64,000 nt of DNA from Pseudoalteromonas sp. FUC4 (GTDB taxonomy: Bacteria > Pseudomonadota > Gammaproteobacteria > Enterobacterales > Alteromonadaceae), in assembly GCF_008370255.1 (NCBI RefSeq), contig NZ_SEUI01000002.1, positions 258,266-322,265 on the forward strand. The letters are read 5' to 3'. A program made the position numbers and the translations under genes. How positions within the stretch are numbered: position 1 is the first letter of the stretch; the number at the start of each line of letters is the position of its first letter. Under the pieces are notes generated by a model that was given only the letters and a program-made list of their open reading frames with translations, was not told where the DNA came from and ran no database searches. Of the stretch, positions 1-8,924 are shown piece after piece.

Positions 1-1213
1 AAATACCGCCCGCCATAAGCTTAGGATCCCCAGTACCAAATAAGGTAATTGCTTGGAATGTATTGATCATGCCTGTTACCGTGCCTAATAAACCTAACAG
101 CGGTGCAACTACAGAGATGATTTTGATAAGTGTTAAATTACGCGTCACTTTTGGCATTTCACGTAAAATAGCTTCACTTAGTTTAAGCTCCAGTGTGTCG
201 TGTGAAACACTTGGGAATTGATCTTTTACTTTCATTACGCGCCCAAGCGGGTTGTCATCACGTGCAACTGTATCTTTAAGCTGACGACGAATTTTACCGC
301 CCATAATTAATAACGAGAAAAAACGCTCAAGTGATATAAGAAGTGCAATAACACCTACGCCTAAAATCACATAACCCACGGTGCCACCTTGATGAACACG
401 CTCCTGAGTATCGGGTGCTTGTACTAATAAACCTAAAATAGAGCCGCCTGTTGGGTCAAGTGCAAATTGCACCACACCGCTTTTAGTACTTTGAAGATCC
501 TCAGCCGTTGCGGTAAAACGCGATACGGGCTGGCGAGTTAATTCACTCAAAGAATTAGTCGAGGAATTAAACTCTAAATACTTACCGTTTGATATAAGGT
601 TAAATGCGCCCACTCGCACAACTTCTTGCTGTGCTTTAGTACCGCCTTCAACAATAACGCTTGCGTTAAAGCGGCTAACTTTACCTTGCTCTGTCATTTC
701 GCGTTGTAGTTCAAACCATACTTTTTCAATATCTTCTATTGAGGCAAGTTTTGACGTTGAACCCATTTTTTGAGCAAGTTCATCCATAAACGTACTGCGC
801 CCGTCTATTTGAGCCGACACAATTGATGTCGCAAACTTATTGCTCGAATCACCTGCAACTTGTTGAAGAACGCCAAACAACTCTTTAAGCGAACCCATAC
901 GTTTAGAAAGCGTGTCTGTTAAGTTAGCAAGCTTTACTTCATTTTCTTCAAATTGCGTTTCTAGGCGCTCAGATTCCACCAGCATTTGATTGCGCTTTGC
1001 TTGGGTATTTTTAAGCATTTGTACTTGCTCACTTTGGCGAGCAGCAAACTCTTGTTCACGTAGCTTATTTTGCACGCTTTGAGCTGATTGACCATTTTCG
1101 AGCGTTTTAAGTAATGAATCTAAGTTCATTGGCTCTGCCGCTATACTTGCACCAGTAATGCTTAAGCTTGCAGCAAAAAGAGCTATTTTTGTCATTTGAG
1201 TAAACAATTTCAT
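1..1213 (-). CDS. TtpC-like MotA/TolQ/ExbB proton-channel protein (3' end cut by window)
   Basis: Inner-membrane subunit of a TonB2-type energy-transducing complex that uses the proton gradient to power outer-membrane receptors. From the ATG at 1213 I read a signal peptide (about residues 1-25), a long Gln/Glu-rich periplasmic coiled coil (about 30-110), a periplasmic segment, a membrane helix near 275-297 (VILGVGVIALLISLERFF) and another near 355-382 containing VAPLLGLLGTVTGMINTF, the hallmark of MotA/TolQ/ExbB channels. The long N-terminal extension matches TtpC of Vibrio TonB2 systems, which is about 450 residues and is normally followed by exbB2, exbD2 and tonB2; those would lie beyond the edge. 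About 404 codons are visible. GAGG lies 7 bases before the ATG, and the upstream DUF3450 gene ends 10 bases away, so the two are co-transcribed. Confidence 0.9.
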   Translation of the reverse strand, partial: MKLFTQMTKIALFAASLSITGASIAAEPMNLDSLLKTLENGQSAQSVQNKLREQEFAARQSEQVQMLKNTQAKRNQMLVESERLETQFEENEVKLANLTDTLSKRMGSLKELFGVLQQVAGDSSNKFATSIVSAQIDGRSTFMDELAQKMGSTSKLASIEDIEKVWFELQREMTEQGKVSRFNASVIVEGGTKAQQEVVRVGAFNLISNGKYLEFNSSTNSLSELTRQPVSRFTATAEDLQSTKSGVVQFALDPTGGSILGLLVQAPDTQERVHQGGTVGYVILGVGVIALLISLERFFSLLIMGGKIRRQLKDTVARDDNPLGRVMKVKDQFPSVSHDTLELKLSEAILREMPKVTRNLTLIKIISVVAPLLGLLGTVTGMINTFQAITLFGTGDPKLMAGGI

Positions 1214-1223
1214 TTTCAACCTC

Positions 1224-1976
1224 TTATTCTGCTGCATGTACTGGCAGAGTTAACATATCTGGGGCAAGTTGTTTACGCGCAATGCGTAAACCTTTATTAA
1301 TTTGGCTTATTGTAGAGTCTGGTAATGCTTCAAATGATTTTGTCTCTGCATTCCAGCTACCTGCTTTTTTGCCATCGCGTGTTAAGTAAATAAGCTCTAA
1401 ACGGCCAATGCGTAAAAAATCAACTTCACGCTCTTTGTCATCCACATTTAAAAGTGCGGTATAAGCTTCAATAGTGCGCCCGTAGTCTACTTCTACTTGA
1501 TACGCTTCAAGCACACGGCGAAACTTTTCGCTTGAGTTGATATCTGCACGATTCATCATTTCTTTTAAAGACGTAACGCGCTTAGTGCGCTCATCAGCTA
1601 AAAATGGAATATCTAAAGATACAAACTGCTCAAGACCTTCAATCATTCTAAGCATTAGCGGCGTAATTTGACGCTCAATAATAGAAACCTGATCCATTGA
1701 CAGGTTTAAAGATTCCATCTCTTCTATTTGATTATTTAACTGTTTAGTTAGCTGGGCGTTGTAAACAGCTAAACCATCAATTTCTTTATTGAGGGTTTTA
1801 AATTGCTGTAAACGTCCTTGCATTGAATCTGCAATCTTGTCTATTTTTGTTTGTGATTGCGCAGCTGATTTATTAATTTCACTGCTTTTATCAATAACCT
1901 TATTTAAATCGTTTGCGTGTACTGCTGCACTTGCGGCCACAATACCAGCTAAGATTAATGGTTTAACGCCTTTCAT
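1224..1976 (-). CDS. DUF3450 periplasmic coiled-coil protein of a TonB2-type operon
   Basis: A 250-residue secreted protein: signal peptide at residues 1-22 (cleavage after AAVHA), then an almost wholly helical coiled coil to about residue 100 and a compact C-terminal half containing YLTRDGKKAGSWN. This is the DUF3450 family, which precedes TtpC/ExbB/ExbD/TonB genes in many Alteromonadales and Vibrionales; its biochemical role is not established, and a structural partner of the periplasmic part of TtpC is my inference. I chose ATG 1976 over the in-frame GTG at 1985 because AAAGG lies 9 bases before the ATG but only 0 bases before the GTG. The TtpC-like gene follows after 10 bases. Confidence 0.85.
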   Translation of the reverse strand: MKGVKPLILAGIVAASAAVHANDLNKVIDKSSEINKSAAQSQTKIDKIADSMQGRLQQFKTLNKEIDGLAVYNAQLTKQLNNQIEEMESLNLSMDQVSIIERQITPLMLRMIEGLEQFVSLDIPFLADERTKRVTSLKEMMNRADINSSEKFRRVLEAYQVEVDYGRTIEAYTALLNVDDKEREVDFLRIGRLELIYLTRDGKKAGSWNAETKSFEALPDSTISQINKGLRIARKQLAPDMLTLPVHAAE

Positions 1977-2090
1977 CGCATACACCTTTACTCGTTAGTT
2001 AGCGGATTTGCTAGTTTGTTTTTTAACGTCATAAACTTTGTTATATAAATAATTTATGACTTAATAATTTCAATGAGCAGGAGTTTATAG

Positions 2091-2150
2091 ATGAAACATG
2101 ACAAGGATGTTGCGCAAAAAAGTCGCTTTTATGACAGCGGTAATAATTGA
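2091..2150 (+). CDS. Possible 19-residue small ORF
   Basis: A short reading frame (MKHDKDVAQKSRFYDSGNN) with a textbook AGGAG at 2079-2083 and a 7-base spacer before ATG 2091. It lies in the 260-base gap between the DUF3450 gene and the DsbA-like gene, both of which point left, so it is not a shadow of either. No signal peptide, membrane segment or family resemblance is visible. The ribosome-binding site is the only support; it may be chance. Confidence 0.25.
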   Translation: MKHDKDVAQKSRFYDSGNN

Positions 2151-2193
2151 GACTTAATGGGATTTTAATATTTTAAGAGGTAGGCAAAAGGAA

Positions 2194-2222
2194 TTTGAGT
2201 GTTTAATTGCTAAACACTCAAA
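2194..2222. terminator. 12-bp stem hairpin after the DsbA-family gene
   Basis: Perfect inverted repeat TTTGAGTGTTTA / TAAACACTCAAA with a 5-base loop, 14 bases beyond the stop of the leftward DsbA-family gene. It probably ends the chemoreceptor-GGDEF-DsbA operon. The T-tract on the minus strand is short. Confidence 0.6.
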
Positions 2223-2236
2223 ATTTAAAATAAGTG

Positions 2237-2851
2237 TTAGTTTATAAGTGTATTAACGTGGTTTAACGTTTTTTGCCAATCGGTGTAATTTATTTCAACT
2301 GGGTATGCTTTATTATCTTTTATAAGCACGAGTGAGGGGAAACCTTGAATAGGTAATGTACGAACAAAGGATAGCTCTGATTTGAGCTCCTCATTAAGCT
2401 CGATTGAGGTTAACTGCGCCGAAAACTCATCTTTATCTAAGCCAATTTTTTCAGCCAAACTAATTAACGTACTTTCATCAGAAGGATTTTGCGCATTTAG
2501 GTAGTAAGCGTGTTGAATTGCAGCCACCATTTGAGCTTCTTTATCCGCTTTACGCGCTATAAGTGCAGCTCTACATGCGGGATACGTTGAACGCCTTGGC
2601 TGGCAATTGCGCCAAAAGTTATAATTAAATTGCGTACCTAACTGCGCTGAAATTTTATGCCAAGTTCCCTCGAGCATCTCTTTCATATTTTGTGGCATTG
2701 GGTCTTGGCTATCAGGTGCTAGGCCACCAACTTTATATTCAATTGCTACTTTACGAGCAAGCTCTGACTTTAGCTTAAGCCAGGTTGGAGAGTAACCCCA
2801 ACACCAACTACACATTGGGTCATGAACATATATTAATTTACTTTGAGACAT
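2237..2851 (-). CDS. DsbA-family thioredoxin-fold protein
   Basis: A 204-residue cytoplasmic protein (no signal peptide) of the DsbA/FrnE-like thioredoxin superfamily. The redox motif CSWC is at residues 14-17, directly after the first beta strand (KLIYVHDPM), followed by a helical insertion and a C-terminal GFPSLVLIKD segment carrying the conserved cis-proline region. The family includes disulfide oxidoreductases and isomerase-like proteins; the substrate cannot be read from the sequence. It starts 13 bases after a membrane GGDEF gene and is the last gene of a three-gene leftward operon with that gene and a chemoreceptor, so a link to redox-dependent signalling is possible but only inferred from context. 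Confidence 0.82.
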   Translation of the reverse strand: MSQSKLIYVHDPMCSWCWGYSPTWLKLKSELARKVAIEYKVGGLAPDSQDPMPQNMKEMLEGTWHKISAQLGTQFNYNFWRNCQPRRSTYPACRAALIARKADKEAQMVAAIQHAYYLNAQNPSDESTLISLAEKIGLDKDEFSAQLTSIELNEELKSELSFVRTLPIQGFPSLVLIKDNKAYPVEINYTDWQKTLNHVNTLIN

Positions 2852-2864
2852 ATTAATCCTTCAA

Positions 2865-3947
2865 CTAGTTCGAGACGACTCTATTTCGACCTGAAGCCTT
2901 TGCACTATAAAGAGCTTCATCAGCTTGTTTTAATGAATCATCATAATCAGTTACTTTATTTACTTGGGAAATACCAATGCTGCAGGTGATTGAAATGCAC
3001 TGCTTGTCATCAGTGAATATAACATGCCCTGCCACGACTTCTCGAAATTTGTTCGCAATTACAGAGGCTGTAGAGGCAGTGAGCTGCGGTAAAATAACGA
3101 CAAATTCTTCACCGCCATAACGGGCCTTTAACGCAGTTGCCAAAAATTGAGACTCAAGAAGTTTGGTAAATTCTATCAATACCGTATCACCAAAATCGTG
3201 GCCATGCGTATCGTTTAAAGATTTAAAATTATCTAAATCAATTAACAAAATTGAAAAAGGTAAGTACTGCTCTGGGCGTGTTTGAGCAAGCTTTAAAAAA
3301 TGAGAGGTAATAAAACGTCTGTTTGCTATACCAGTAAGGGGGTCGGTATAAGCATCTTGTTTTTGCTCCAGCGTAATATCGGCAATAGCCATATGGCTTT
3401 TATGCCTAAAATACTCACCAATAAATGAGAATAAAAACACCATAGAAAAGGACGCTATAAATCGTGTTTTTTCAACGAAGCCATAGCTAACTTGACCAAA
3501 GTCAGGGCCGTATAAAATAACAATACAAGAAAACAGTAAAGTACACCCCAACCAAGCACCTAATCTGACCCCTAAAGATGCAAACGTTACGACAGGATAA
3601 AACATTAACCAATATAGCGCGGTGTTGTCTTTACCACCGGTATAAACAAGTGCAACAAACATCATGCACACAATGCTCATACTTATTAATGCCACTACTT
3701 GAAGATTACCCGTTCTTATAAAGTATATAGAACAGCTTATATTTGTAATGTTAACGATAATTAATGAAGCGGTGAGTATTGGCGAGTAAACCTGATAATT
3801 CAAAAACACTAATACAGCAATCACCACAATTGAAATCCCAATCATGGTAAATAAAGAAAACGCTTTGCGTTGCATGTCTGAGCTATAAACACTGTCAATA
3901 TTTATTAGACTCAGCCAACTTGGTTTATTCACATTTTTTTTAGTCAT
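2865..3947 (-). CDS. Membrane diguanylate cyclase (GGDEF domain)
   Basis: A 360-residue inner-membrane protein predicted to make cyclic di-GMP from two GTP. Five or six hydrophobic helices fill about residues 27-180 (for example ISIVVIAVLVFLNY and FIASFSMVFLFSFIGEYF), followed by a GGDEF domain (about 195-358) with DPLTGIANRR, DLDNFKSLND and the active-site motif GGEEF at 278-282. The RxxD inhibitory I-site is not present at the usual place before GGEEF (the segment reads ATALKARY), so product inhibition may be absent. It begins 5 bases after the chemoreceptor gene and ends 13 bases before the DsbA-family gene, which argues for co-expression. The N-terminal membrane region does not match a sensor domain I can name. 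Confidence 0.9.
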   Translation of the reverse strand: MTKKNVNKPSWLSLINIDSVYSSDMQRKAFSLFTMIGISIVVIAVLVFLNYQVYSPILTASLIIVNITNISCSIYFIRTGNLQVVALISMSIVCMMFVALVYTGGKDNTALYWLMFYPVVTFASLGVRLGAWLGCTLLFSCIVILYGPDFGQVSYGFVEKTRFIASFSMVFLFSFIGEYFRHKSHMAIADITLEQKQDAYTDPLTGIANRRFITSHFLKLAQTRPEQYLPFSILLIDLDNFKSLNDTHGHDFGDTVLIEFTKLLESQFLATALKARYGGEEFVVILPQLTASTASVIANKFREVVAGHVIFTDDKQCISITCSIGISQVNKVTDYDDSLKQADEALYSAKASGRNRVVSN

Positions 3948-3952
3948 TAATT

Positions 3953-5842
3953 TTATACTTTAAACTTTTGAACCATATTTTCTAATGCACTAAACTGTTG
4001 TTTTAGTTTGGTACATTCGTTAAGCGTGTTGTTTAAGTTCGCCTTGCCTTGTATACAAAGCGCATTAATTGTTTGAATATCGGTATCTAATAACTTAACT
4101 ACTTGGTTTTGCTCATCGGTTGCACTGGCCACGGAGTGATTAGCATCATTAATTTGTTTAATAGCCTGTATAACATGGCTCATTAAATTGCCTACTGCAT
4201 CTGCTTGTTGCACGCTTTTTTCACTATCTTGTAGGCTTGTTTTCATAAGTTCTACAGCAAGGTTTGAGCCTTTTTGCAACTGACTAACCGTGTCTTCAAT
4301 TTCTTGCGTTGACTGTTGAGTGCGATGCGCTAATTGGCGAACTTCATCTGCTACAACGGCAAAACCACGTCCTGCTTCTCCTGCTCTCGCAGCCTCTATC
4401 GCGGCATTGAGTGCCAATAAATTCGTCTGCTCACTTACACCTTTAATAACTTCAAGCACTTGGCCAATACTAGCTGTATGCGTATTTAAACTGTTGATAG
4501 TTTGCTGAGCTTTTTCCATATTACCCGAGAGCTGATGGATAGTTGCAACACTGTGGCTTAATGCTTCTTGGTTTTGTGTTGAGTGTTCATCTGCATTTTT
4601 AGCAAGCTGCGATGCACTCTCTGCGTTATTTGAAATATCCATTGATGTGGCAGAAAACTGATTAATCGCGGATGCCACGCTATCGGTACGCTTGCTTTGA
4701 TCGTCATACATAGACAACGATGAATGTGTTTGTGACACCAAACTCTCAATAGCTGTATCTAATTGCTCTGTGGTGCTTTTTACATGTTCTATTGAGTGTT
4801 GAATCTTTTCAATGAAAATATTAAATGAATGACTTAATTCGCCAAATTCATCATCATTTTCAACGGTTAAGCGCCCTGTTAAATCGCCTTCACCTTGCGC
4901 AATATCTTTAATAGCATCATTTAAACGGTTCATAGGTTGCATTAAATAGCGCAATAAAAGCTGCATCATGATAATGATAGTAACAATCCCTATTACCATA
5001 AAAACAGCCGCAGTTTGGCCAAAAGCCGATACACTGGCATACGCTTTATTTTTATCTATAACAACACCTAAGTACCAATCTACGTTTTCAATACCACTTA
5101 TTTTTGTAAACGAAATAAGCTTAGACTCTCCGTTTATCTCGTATTGGGTAAACTCACTTTGCAAAGGCGTATTAGTACCAAAAATGTCTGATGTATTTTT
5201 TAAGTTTAACTGTGCATTTGGATGGCTTAACACTTGGCCTTTATTATCGAGTAAAAAACCATAACCGAGCCCTAAAAAGTCAATATCGTTAATGATTTTA
5301 GTCACGGTTTGCATATCAATATCGGCACCTGCAACACCACTAAATTGGCCATTTTGTAGCATGGGTACCACCGCTGAAATTGTAAGCTCGTTAGTAGTCA
5401 CATCAATATAGGGGGTTGTAAAAGCGGTATTAGATTTGTTTTCGACTAATTTGTACCAAGGGCGAGAGGTCGCATCAAAATCAGCAGGTAAAACAACTGA
5501 TTGGTCGTTTAATATAAACGTGCCACTGGATTTACCTATATAAGTATTTTTAAAACTTCCAGCAAGCTCTGCAGTATTTAATTGTGAAAGGGTGAGTGCT
5601 TTAGAATCATTAGCTTTATGGGTTTTAGCAATTGATATAACAATCGCCAACTTTGCATTTAACCAACTCGCTATATTTTGTGAAACAGATTCGGAATTTT
5701 GTTGTAATACTAGGCTTAACTGCTGCTCGGTTTGCTTGCGCATCGCAATGTAGTTATTAAAAGTAAATAACCCTAGCACCAAAACCAAAATTAAAGAGGC
5801 TGCAATAGTCACTTTGGAAGTAAATTTCAACGAGTTAAGCAT
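3953..5842 (-). CDS. Methyl-accepting chemotaxis protein with dCache sensor
   Basis: A 629-residue chemoreceptor. Order of parts: membrane helix 1 (about 10-32), periplasmic dCache-type ligand-binding region (about 35-270, with RPWYKLV and GVAGADIDM typical of Cache folds), membrane helix 2 (about 275-297), HAMP domain (about 300-350) and the cytoplasmic signalling coiled coil whose hairpin tip is [19 protein letters not shown]. It lacks a C-terminal CheR-tethering pentapeptide and ends MVQKFKV. Ligand unknown; many dCache receptors bind amino acids or small organic acids. Two in-frame ATGs exist at 5848 and 5842; I chose 5842 because AGG then has a 6-base spacer, whereas it abuts the first. 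First gene of an operon with a GGDEF gene and a DsbA-family gene. Confidence 0.93.
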   Translation of the reverse strand: MLNSLKFTSKVTIAASLILVLVLGLFTFNNYIAMRKQTEQQLSLVLQQNSESVSQNIASWLNAKLAIVISIAKTHKANDSKALTLSQLNTAELAGSFKNTYIGKSSGTFILNDQSVVLPADFDATSRPWYKLVENKSNTAFTTPYIDVTTNELTISAVVPMLQNGQFSGVAGADIDMQTVTKIINDIDFLGLGYGFLLDNKGQVLSHPNAQLNLKNTSDIFGTNTPLQSEFTQYEINGESKLISFTKISGIENVDWYLGVVIDKNKAYASVSAFGQTAAVFMVIGIVTIIIMMQLLLRYLMQPMNRLNDAIKDIAQGEGDLTGRLTVENDDEFGELSHSFNIFIEKIQHSIEHVKSTTEQLDTAIESLVSQTHSSLSMYDDQSKRTDSVASAINQFSATSMDISNNAESASQLAKNADEHSTQNQEALSHSVATIHQLSGNMEKAQQTINSLNTHTASIGQVLEVIKGVSEQTNLLALNAAIEAARAGEAGRGFAVVADEVRQLAHRTQQSTQEIEDTVSQLQKGSNLAVELMKTSLQDSEKSVQQADAVGNLMSHVIQAIKQINDANHSVASATDEQNQVVKLLDTDIQTINALCIQGKANLNNTLNECTKLKQQFSALENMVQKFKV

Positions 5843-6030
5843 ATACATCCTTTTTATTATTTTTCTTTGTTATCCATATAGTTTTAGCAAAAATTTAGCT
5901 AAATGTCCCAATAAATAAGGCTTGCGACTAGGTTATTAGATAAAAATAAGGATAAAGGATTAAAAAATAAGAGGCTGTAAGGGGTAACCGACTAATATTG
6001 AAATAAATTGTGACGAGGTACACCATTTGT

Positions 6031-6040
6031 GGAACGTTCC
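6031..6040. promoter_or_regulatory. Palindrome GGAACGTTCC, downstream copy
   Basis: Ten-base perfect palindrome with a central CG, identical to the copy at 7427-7436. The two copies bracket the sugar transporter gene: this one lies 58 bases beyond its stop codon. Central-CG palindromes of this kind are typical LacI-family operators; the cognate regulator is not in the window. Confidence 0.5.
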
Positions 6041-6055
6041 TATTAAATGTAGCTT

Positions 6056-6089
6056 TATAAGTGACTGAATACGTATTCAGTCACTTATA
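6056..6089. terminator. 34-bp perfect palindrome after the sugar transporter gene
   Basis: Every base from 6056 to 6089 pairs with its partner around a centre at 6072/6073 (core GTGACTGAATAC / GTATTCAGTCAC), with no loop bases. It lies 9 bases beyond the transporter stop. It could act as a bidirectional terminator or as a large dyad operator; no strong T-tract follows on the minus strand, so the terminator call is tentative. Confidence 0.5.
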
Positions 6090-6098
6090 TATAGTCTA

Positions 6099-7355
6099 TT
6101 ATTGCCACTTATTTGCTAAACGAACAACATTTAAACCGTACCATGCAATGAATGCATAACATAACATTGGAACAAAAAAGCTTTGCTGTATATTTACTGT
6201 ATCAGCTATAAACCCTTGCAGTAATGGTACAAGCGCACCGCCAACAATTGCTAAACATAACCAGCCAGAACCTTTGCTCGTCAATGATCCTAATCGCTCG
6301 ATTGCAACTGAAAATATAGTCGGGAACATAATTGAGTTAAATAAACCAATTGCCAATACTGAGTATAAAGCGACGTCACCTTGAGTAAAAATAGTGATCA
6401 ATAATAGCGCAATAATACTAAATGCATTAAACGCTATAGCTTTAGAAGGTGCTATCTTTTGTAATAATACAGAGCCAATAAAACGCCCTACCATTGCCCC
6501 GCCCCAGTAGTAACTAATAAGTGCAGCCGCAGTATGCTCTTCAAGCCCAGCTATGTGCGCCTCACCAAAGTAGTTAACTAAAAAGCTGCCAATGGCAACC
6601 TCTCCACCTACATAACAAAATATAGCAATTACACCCATAGTTAAGTGCGGTGCTTGCGTTAACGAACGAGATTCAATTGCTGTATTATTTTCCTCTTTGT
6701 GGGCTTCAATTTCTGGAAGCTTTATAAAGGCAAATATAATAGCGATAAGCAATAAGGCGCCAGCAAGCATTAAATAAGGTACTTTTACCGATTCAGCAGT
6801 TGCTGCAGATGCGGCTAAACTACCTGCTGTACCAAAAAATAATAAACCACCAACATAAGGCCCAACGGTAGTACCAAGCGCATTAAGTGCTTGTGCCAAA
6901 TTTAAACGAGAAGAAGCTGTTTTTTCGCTGCCAAGAGCTGCAACATAAGGATTGGCAGAAACCTGAAGTACTGTTACACCTGAGGCAAGTACAAATAAAG
7001 CACCTAAAAATAGCCAATATTGATGTACTACAACAGCAGGGTAAAACAGCATACAACCCATTGAAGCCACAATTAAACCAGTCAAAATCCCTTTTTTGTA
7101 ACCAAATTGCTTAACTAAAAGACCCGCAGGAATAGAAACAATAAAGTAAGCTCCAAAAAAGCAAAACTGTACTAGCATCGCTTCAAAAAAGCTCAAGTCA
7201 AATACGCCTTTTAAGCGCGGTATTAGTACATCGTTTAAAACAGTAATAAAACCCCATAAAAAAAATAGGGTCGTCATTGCAGTCAGTGGAAACAGATAAT
7301 TTTTATTTGGCTGTTCGTTGACCGCGAATGATTGATTTGTATTTATTTCACTCAC
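6099..7355 (-). CDS. FucP-family sugar:proton MFS transporter
   Basis: A 418-residue inner-membrane transporter with 12 predicted helices, belonging to the FucP/GluP/NagP branch of the major facilitator superfamily, which imports fucose, glucose/galactose or N-acetylglucosamine by proton or sodium symport. Recognisable features are the N-terminal TTLFFLWGFITVLNDVLIP, the segment ASGVTVLQVSANPYVAALG and the loop RLNLAQALNALGTTVGPYVGG (only partly quoted families differ in sugar choice). The gene stands alone: no sugar kinase or isomerase is adjacent, so the substrate cannot be assigned from context. It is flanked on both sides by identical GGAACGTTCC palindromes (7427-7436 upstream, 6031-6040 downstream), which suggests control by a LacI-type regulator encoded elsewhere. 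Confidence 0.88.
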   Translation of the reverse strand: MSEINTNQSFAVNEQPNKNYLFPLTAMTTLFFLWGFITVLNDVLIPRLKGVFDLSFFEAMLVQFCFFGAYFIVSIPAGLLVKQFGYKKGILTGLIVASMGCMLFYPAVVVHQYWLFLGALFVLASGVTVLQVSANPYVAALGSEKTASSRLNLAQALNALGTTVGPYVGGLLFFGTAGSLAASAATAESVKVPYLMLAGALLLIAIIFAFIKLPEIEAHKEENNTAIESRSLTQAPHLTMGVIAIFCYVGGEVAIGSFLVNYFGEAHIAGLEEHTAAALISYYWGGAMVGRFIGSVLLQKIAPSKAIAFNAFSIIALLLITIFTQGDVALYSVLAIGLFNSIMFPTIFSVAIERLGSLTSKGSGWLCLAIVGGALVPLLQGFIADTVNIQQSFFVPMLCYAFIAWYGLNVVRLANKWQ

Positions 7356-7426
7356 GTCGTTTTCACTCCATTAACAAGTTGAAAACGATTTTACATGTTT
7401 AAATATAAATTAGTCAGCGCAACAAA

Positions 7427-7436
7427 GGAACGTTCC
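7427..7436. promoter_or_regulatory. Palindrome GGAACGTTCC upstream of sugar transporter
   Basis: Second copy of the perfect palindrome, 71 bases upstream of the transporter ATG (minus strand) and just before the stop of the solute-binding protein gene at 7441. Position fits an operator over or near the transporter promoter. The flanks differ between copies (AAA/AAC here, TGT/TAT at 6031), so only the 10-base core is shared. Confidence 0.5.
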
Positions 7437-7440
7437 AACT

Positions 7441-8334
7441 TTATGGTTTGCATTGAGTGTTTGTTGTATTGATAATACGGTCCATCTCGCCACTGTTATG
7501 AAACTGATAAAGCCCTTCATTTATGTCCTCTAAAACTAAAAGCCATTTAGGTGTAAGCTTACTAATGGCAAAATATAAAGGGTTGTATTGCAGAGGAATG
7601 CTTTCTTGCTCAATAGAAGAAAGCAAAGATTGTTTTTCAGATTTAGTTAAAGAGGAGTACATTATAGAGAATTTAAGAACTTGAGGGTCGCCTATAATCA
7701 AATCAACACGTTTAGCAACCAGAAGCTGAACAAGCTGTAAATCATCAACAGAGGAGATAACTTTAAACTCACCATTGTCCATCATAGCATCAAATTCTGG
7801 CGTATTTTGATACCCTCGAACAACACCAATCTTTTGCCCTTTAAGTGATTTTAAGTTTCCTGTGAAATGGTCTGTATCGCCTTTCCTTTTTAAAAAGGCA
7901 ATTTTTCCACCTTTAAATGAATTAGATAAACCGAGTAATTCTCGACGTGTTTTACCATTAACGTAATCGGAGGGGGCTGTATCTTCTATAAAGTATTCAG
8001 GCATTAGTATATCAGCTTTGCCTAGTTCTACATTTCGTACTGCTCTTGCCCAAGGCAAAAATTCAATATATACGCTGTAGCCCTTACTATTTAATAATGC
8101 AATTGAAAACTGATAAACCCAGCCTTTATTACATAAATTATTACCAATATAAGGAGGCCAATCAAGTGTAGCTAGATGAAGTGTTTGTTTGGAGTTTTTA
8201 GCTTCATAGAGCACTCCGGATTTATGGGAATGCCCATTTAAGGTGTGTTGAATACCATTTTGAAAATACTCAACCGATGTTTCAGCAAAACTATTATTCG
8301 TTGTTAGCAATAATATAAAATAAAACCAGCGCAT
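7441..8334 (-). CDS. Family 3 periplasmic solute-binding protein
   Basis: A 297-residue exported protein: signal peptide at about 1-17 (MRWFYFILLLTTNNSFA), then a two-lobed periplasmic binding fold of the amino-acid type (SBP_bac_3/HisJ-like), recognisable from TLDWPPYIG near the N-terminus, LPWARAVRNVELGKADILMP in lobe 1 and LKGQKIGVVRGYQ at the lobe crossing. No ABC permease or ATPase genes are adjacent, and such orphan proteins in marine gammaproteobacteria often act as sensors or remain uncharacterised; the ligand is unknown. It ends just upstream of the transporter's palindromic operator and is followed in the same direction by the transporter. Confidence 0.8.
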   Translation of the reverse strand: MRWFYFILLLTTNNSFAETSVEYFQNGIQHTLNGHSHKSGVLYEAKNSKQTLHLATLDWPPYIGNNLCNKGWVYQFSIALLNSKGYSVYIEFLPWARAVRNVELGKADILMPEYFIEDTAPSDYVNGKTRRELLGLSNSFKGGKIAFLKRKGDTDHFTGNLKSLKGQKIGVVRGYQNTPEFDAMMDNGEFKVISSVDDLQLVQLLVAKRVDLIIGDPQVLKFSIMYSSLTKSEKQSLLSSIEQESIPLQYNPLYFAISKLTPKWLLVLEDINEGLYQFHNSGEMDRIINTTNTQCKP

Positions 8335-8411
8335 TTTAGAATCTATTTGTGATTAATATTGTTTTAAGTTTAGCTACAACTAAGACTTTTGCACAAATAA
8401 ACCTTAACTAA

Positions 8412-8924
8412 TCAGCTTTTTTGCCACCTCATTTTATTGTTTGTATCACGAGAGCTAATAATAGTATCGTCACTACTCTCTACACCGCCTAATTTAGCCA
8501 GGCGGTCATACAATACTACATTACAGGTTGCCGCTAGATTCATACAGCCGATAGTTGGAATATAAACAACCTCATCGCACCACTTTAAAACATCTTTTGA
8601 TACAGTGCCATCTTCGGGGCCAAATACATAAAATGCATTTTCAGGGTGTTTAAACTCAGGTAAAGGTGTTGCACCTTCAATAAGCTCAATAACCACAACC
8701 GTAGCACCTTGTGGCTTTATTGATTCTAAACTATTGGTTTCAGTTAAAGGAATACGTTCCACTACATTTTTTGTGTCTGTATGGAATTTTTTAGCATTTA
8801 AGTAACGATTACCTGTAAAGAAAACTTGTTTGGCATCGTAACAACCAGCTGCTCGCAATACACCGCCAACATTAGTCGGGCTTTTAGGATTGATTAAACC
8901 AATTACCGCTTGTTGTGTACTCAT
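8412..8924 (-). CDS. SpoU/TrmH-family RNA 2'-O-methyltransferase-like protein
   Basis: A 170-residue SPOUT-fold protein. The three family motifs are visible: NPKSPTNVGGVLRAAG near the N-terminus, VFGPEDGTVSKDVL in the middle and IPTIGCMNLAATCNVVLYD near the C-terminus, which forms the trefoil knot that binds S-adenosylmethionine. The usual SLNVS of motif 3 is replaced by NLAAT, so the substrate differs from TrmH or RlmB; it is probably a tRNA or rRNA but is not assigned. I take ATG 8924 as the start because it overlaps the stop of the upstream ycgN-type gene by one base (TAATG) with AAAGGA before it, implying translational coupling; a longer in-frame start at 8948 would lie inside that gene. 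Confidence 0.85.
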   Translation of the reverse strand: MSTQQAVIGLINPKSPTNVGGVLRAAGCYDAKQVFFTGNRYLNAKKFHTDTKNVVERIPLTETNSLESIKPQGATVVVIELIEGATPLPEFKHPENAFYVFGPEDGTVSKDVLKWCDEVVYIPTIGCMNLAATCNVVLYDRLAKLGGVESSDDTIISSRDTNNKMRWQKS

